Program-made: the position numbers and the translations under genes
Origin: Synechococcaceae bacterium WB4_1_0192
Lineage (GTDB): Bacteria; Cyanobacteriota; Cyanobacteriia; PCC-6307; Cyanobiaceae
DNA: 6,975 nucleotides
Direction: 5' to 3'
Assembly (NCBI GenBank): GCA_009926195.1
Contig: RFPK01000106.1
Span: 1 to 6,975, forward strand
In this document: positions 6,320-6,975 of the stretch, piece by piece
How the letters are laid out: each line of letters opens with the position of its first letter
How positions within the stretch are numbered: the stretch's first letter is position 1
The notes under the pieces: generated by a model
What the model was told of the DNA's origin: nothing
Seen by the model: the letters and a program-made list of their open reading frames with translations, nothing else
Database searches by the model: none

Positions 6320-6577
6320 GGCGGTGACGGCACAGCGGGGGGTCGTGGAATCAGCCGTCGTCGCTGCACACGGGCGCGCGACGAATCGCCGACGCGGAGC
6401 TCCGGTCGGTGCTGGCATGGGCGGCTGAGCTCACCCTCAGGCGGTGCAGGATCACGGCACGCGCTGGGGCAGGCGATGTTGGCGCGCAGGCTGACCAACA
6501 GGACACAGAACACCACGCCTGTGATCCCGTTGTGAGTCACCGTTGCTACCAAAGCATCCGCGACTTGGTGGCCGGCG
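6320..6577 (-). promoter_or_regulatory. Leader/promoter region of the nrt operon
   Basis: These 258 bases lie between the stop of the nitrate reductase-associated gene and nrtA. Two imperfect NtcA-type palindromes and a TGTGA direct repeat cluster at its upstream end, just downstream of (and for one site overlapping) the preceding stop codon. The TA dinucleotide occurs only once on the coding strand of this leader, so a normal TAN3T -10 box is not present; the nearest match is TAGCAA (6548-6543). If transcription starts near the sites, the nrtA 5' UTR would be about 200 bases. Co-transcription from a promoter upstream of the window is equally possible. I see no riboswitch or convincing small gene in it. 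Confidence 0.4.
6536..6549 (-). promoter_or_regulatory. Candidate NtcA-type site 2 (GTA-N8-GAC)
   Basis: On the minus strand the site reads GTAGCAACGGTGAC, which keeps the core GT-N10-AC of NtcA sites and the full left half-site GTA, with one mismatch in the right half (GAC for TAC). No TAN3T box follows at the usual 20-24 bases. A related Crp-family factor, for example the one encoded at the end of this operon, could bind instead. Confidence 0.3.
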
Positions 6578-6581
6578 TTAC
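6568..6581 (-). promoter_or_regulatory. Candidate NtcA-type site 1 (GTA-N8-CAC)
   Basis: On the minus strand the site reads GTAACGCCGGCCAC. The left half GTAAC matches the preferred NtcA half-site; the right half is CAC in place of TAC. It overlaps the TAA stop of the nitrate reductase-associated gene (6580-6578). A TAGCAA element begins 19 bases downstream, one base short of the usual spacing to a -10 box. It lies exactly 32 bases, about three helical turns, from the second candidate. Confidence 0.3.
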
Positions 6582-6975
6582 TGCGGTGCTGCGTCAGTGT
6601 TGATCCCGGCTACAACAGCGAACTCCTGCAGGGCCCGCGGCAGGTTGCGGTGTTCATGGCCAGGGTGGCTCAGCTTCACCAGCGCGAAGCGCTGCAGCTC
6701 CTGCAGCTCGCCCCAGGCTCCAGGCCGCAGCGATAGCTCCAGCTGGCGGCAAGCCGCCGCCAGCACCTCCGGCACCTGTTCCCCCTGCTGCCAGTCGCAG
6801 CCCCGGGCCGGCTCCAGAGGTTTGGCCGGACCCTCCGGCAGCTGGTGGCTGCGTTGCAGCAGCCAGTCGTGCAGCGCCGCGATCGCCGCCGGGTCATCGG
6901 CCCAGGTCAGCAGCCGCTGCCGCTCCTCGGCTTCCAGCCCATGCCAGTGCACCAGCTTGAGCTTCACGCCGGCCA
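6578..6975 (-). CDS. Nitrate reductase-associated protein, C-terminal part (5' end outside window)
   Basis: The frame is open to the window edge and reads AGVKLKLVHWHGL..., then QRFALVKLSHPGHEHRN and LPRALQEF (residues 92-116 counting from the GTG at 6967). I recognise these as the hallmarks of the small cyanobacterial nitrate reductase-associated family (Nitr_red_assoc, about 150 residues), where a sequence like CGIKLKL is followed by a Trp/Glu/Arg-rich helix and a conserved IKLSRPGHE segment. About 130 residues are visible, so some 25-35 N-terminal residues lie beyond base 6975; the GTG at 6967 is likely internal since the AG before it fits the family. The protein is soluble and mostly helical. 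Its molecular role is not established; the family name comes from its genomic association with nitrate reductase genes. It is co-directional with nrtABCD, 258 bases upstream, and implies more nitrate-assimilation genes beyond the window. Confidence 0.82.
   Translation of the reverse strand, partial: AGVKLKLVHWHGLEAEERQRLLTWADDPAAIAALHDWLLQRSHQLPEGPAKPLEPARGCDWQQGEQVPEVLAAACRQLELSLRPGAWGELQELQRFALVKLSHPGHEHRNLPRALQEFAVVAGINTDAAPQ
6879..6886. repeat. HIP1 octamer
   Basis: GCGATCGC in the nitrate reductase-associated gene, at the codons for AAIAA (residues 28-32). Confidence 0.85.

Noticed and set aside
6320..6418. N-terminal extension of NrtA from an ATG at 6418
   Set aside because: It would bury the twin-arginine signal 38 residues into the protein; the extension is Arg/Ala/Thr-rich and has no resemblance to known NrtA N-termini.
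6425..6440. CTGAG/CTCAG inverted repeat in the nrtA leader
   Set aside because: Only five base pairs with a six-base loop and no T-run; expected by chance in this composition.
6289..6552. An 87-codon frame in the nrtA leader (minus strand) with a short hydrophobic stretch near its start
   Set aside because: It needs a TTG start, has no ribosome binding site, becomes Pro/Arg-rich low complexity after about 30 residues, and runs out of frame into nrtA. It could only be revived by conservation in relatives.
1..6975. CRISPR array, insertion sequence, tRNA or rRNA, or a defence or novel multi-gene system
   Set aside because: No evenly spaced repeats, transposase, integrase, terminal repeats or RNA gene signatures were seen. 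The window is almost wholly filled by one nitrate-uptake operon and two flanking genes.

Overview
The window looks like a piece of a high-GC unicellular cyanobacterial chromosome, probably from the Synechococcus/Cyanobium group. Three things point there: an ABC-type nitrate transporter with the cyanobacterial architecture nrtA-nrtB-nrtC-nrtD, including the NrtC in which an ATPase is fused to a NrtA-like domain; a nitrate reductase-associated protein family member upstream; and five copies of the cyanobacterial HIP1 octamer GCGATCGC in under 7 kb. The genus is an inference from composition and gene content.

Layout. Positions 1-663 (+) hold the C-terminal two-thirds of an alpha-E (DUF403) protein whose start lies outside the window. 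It converges on the rest of the window, which is all on the minus strand. Read in the direction of transcription, the minus strand carries the 3' part of a nitrate reductase-associated protein gene (6975-6578), a 258-base leader, nrtA (6319-5027), 49 bases, nrtB (4977-4135), nrtC (4133-2100), nrtD (2098-1253), and a small Crp/Fnr-family regulator (1266-673) whose start overlaps the end of nrtD by 14 bases. A perfect 9-bp inverted repeat containing both stop codons separates the regulator from the alpha-E gene.

How the genes work together. NrtA is a Tat-exported lipoprotein that captures nitrate (and probably nitrite) outside the plasma membrane. NrtB is the membrane permease, and NrtC and NrtD are the two ATPases. 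The C-terminal domain of NrtC is known in the family to act in ammonium-promoted inhibition of uptake. The nitrate reductase-associated protein suggests that narB/nirA genes lie just upstream of the window. The last cistron is probably a transcription factor made together with the transporter. Its recognition helix resembles that of NtcA, the global nitrogen regulator, and two imperfect NtcA-type GT-N10-AC palindromes lie 32 bases apart upstream of nrtA.

I see no mobile element, CRISPR array, tRNA, rRNA or clearly new system. The points most worth a second look are the altered ligand pocket of the NrtC sensor domain, the coupled Crp-like regulator, the tandem NtcA-like sites, and the patches of near-identical DNA shared by nrtC and nrtD.
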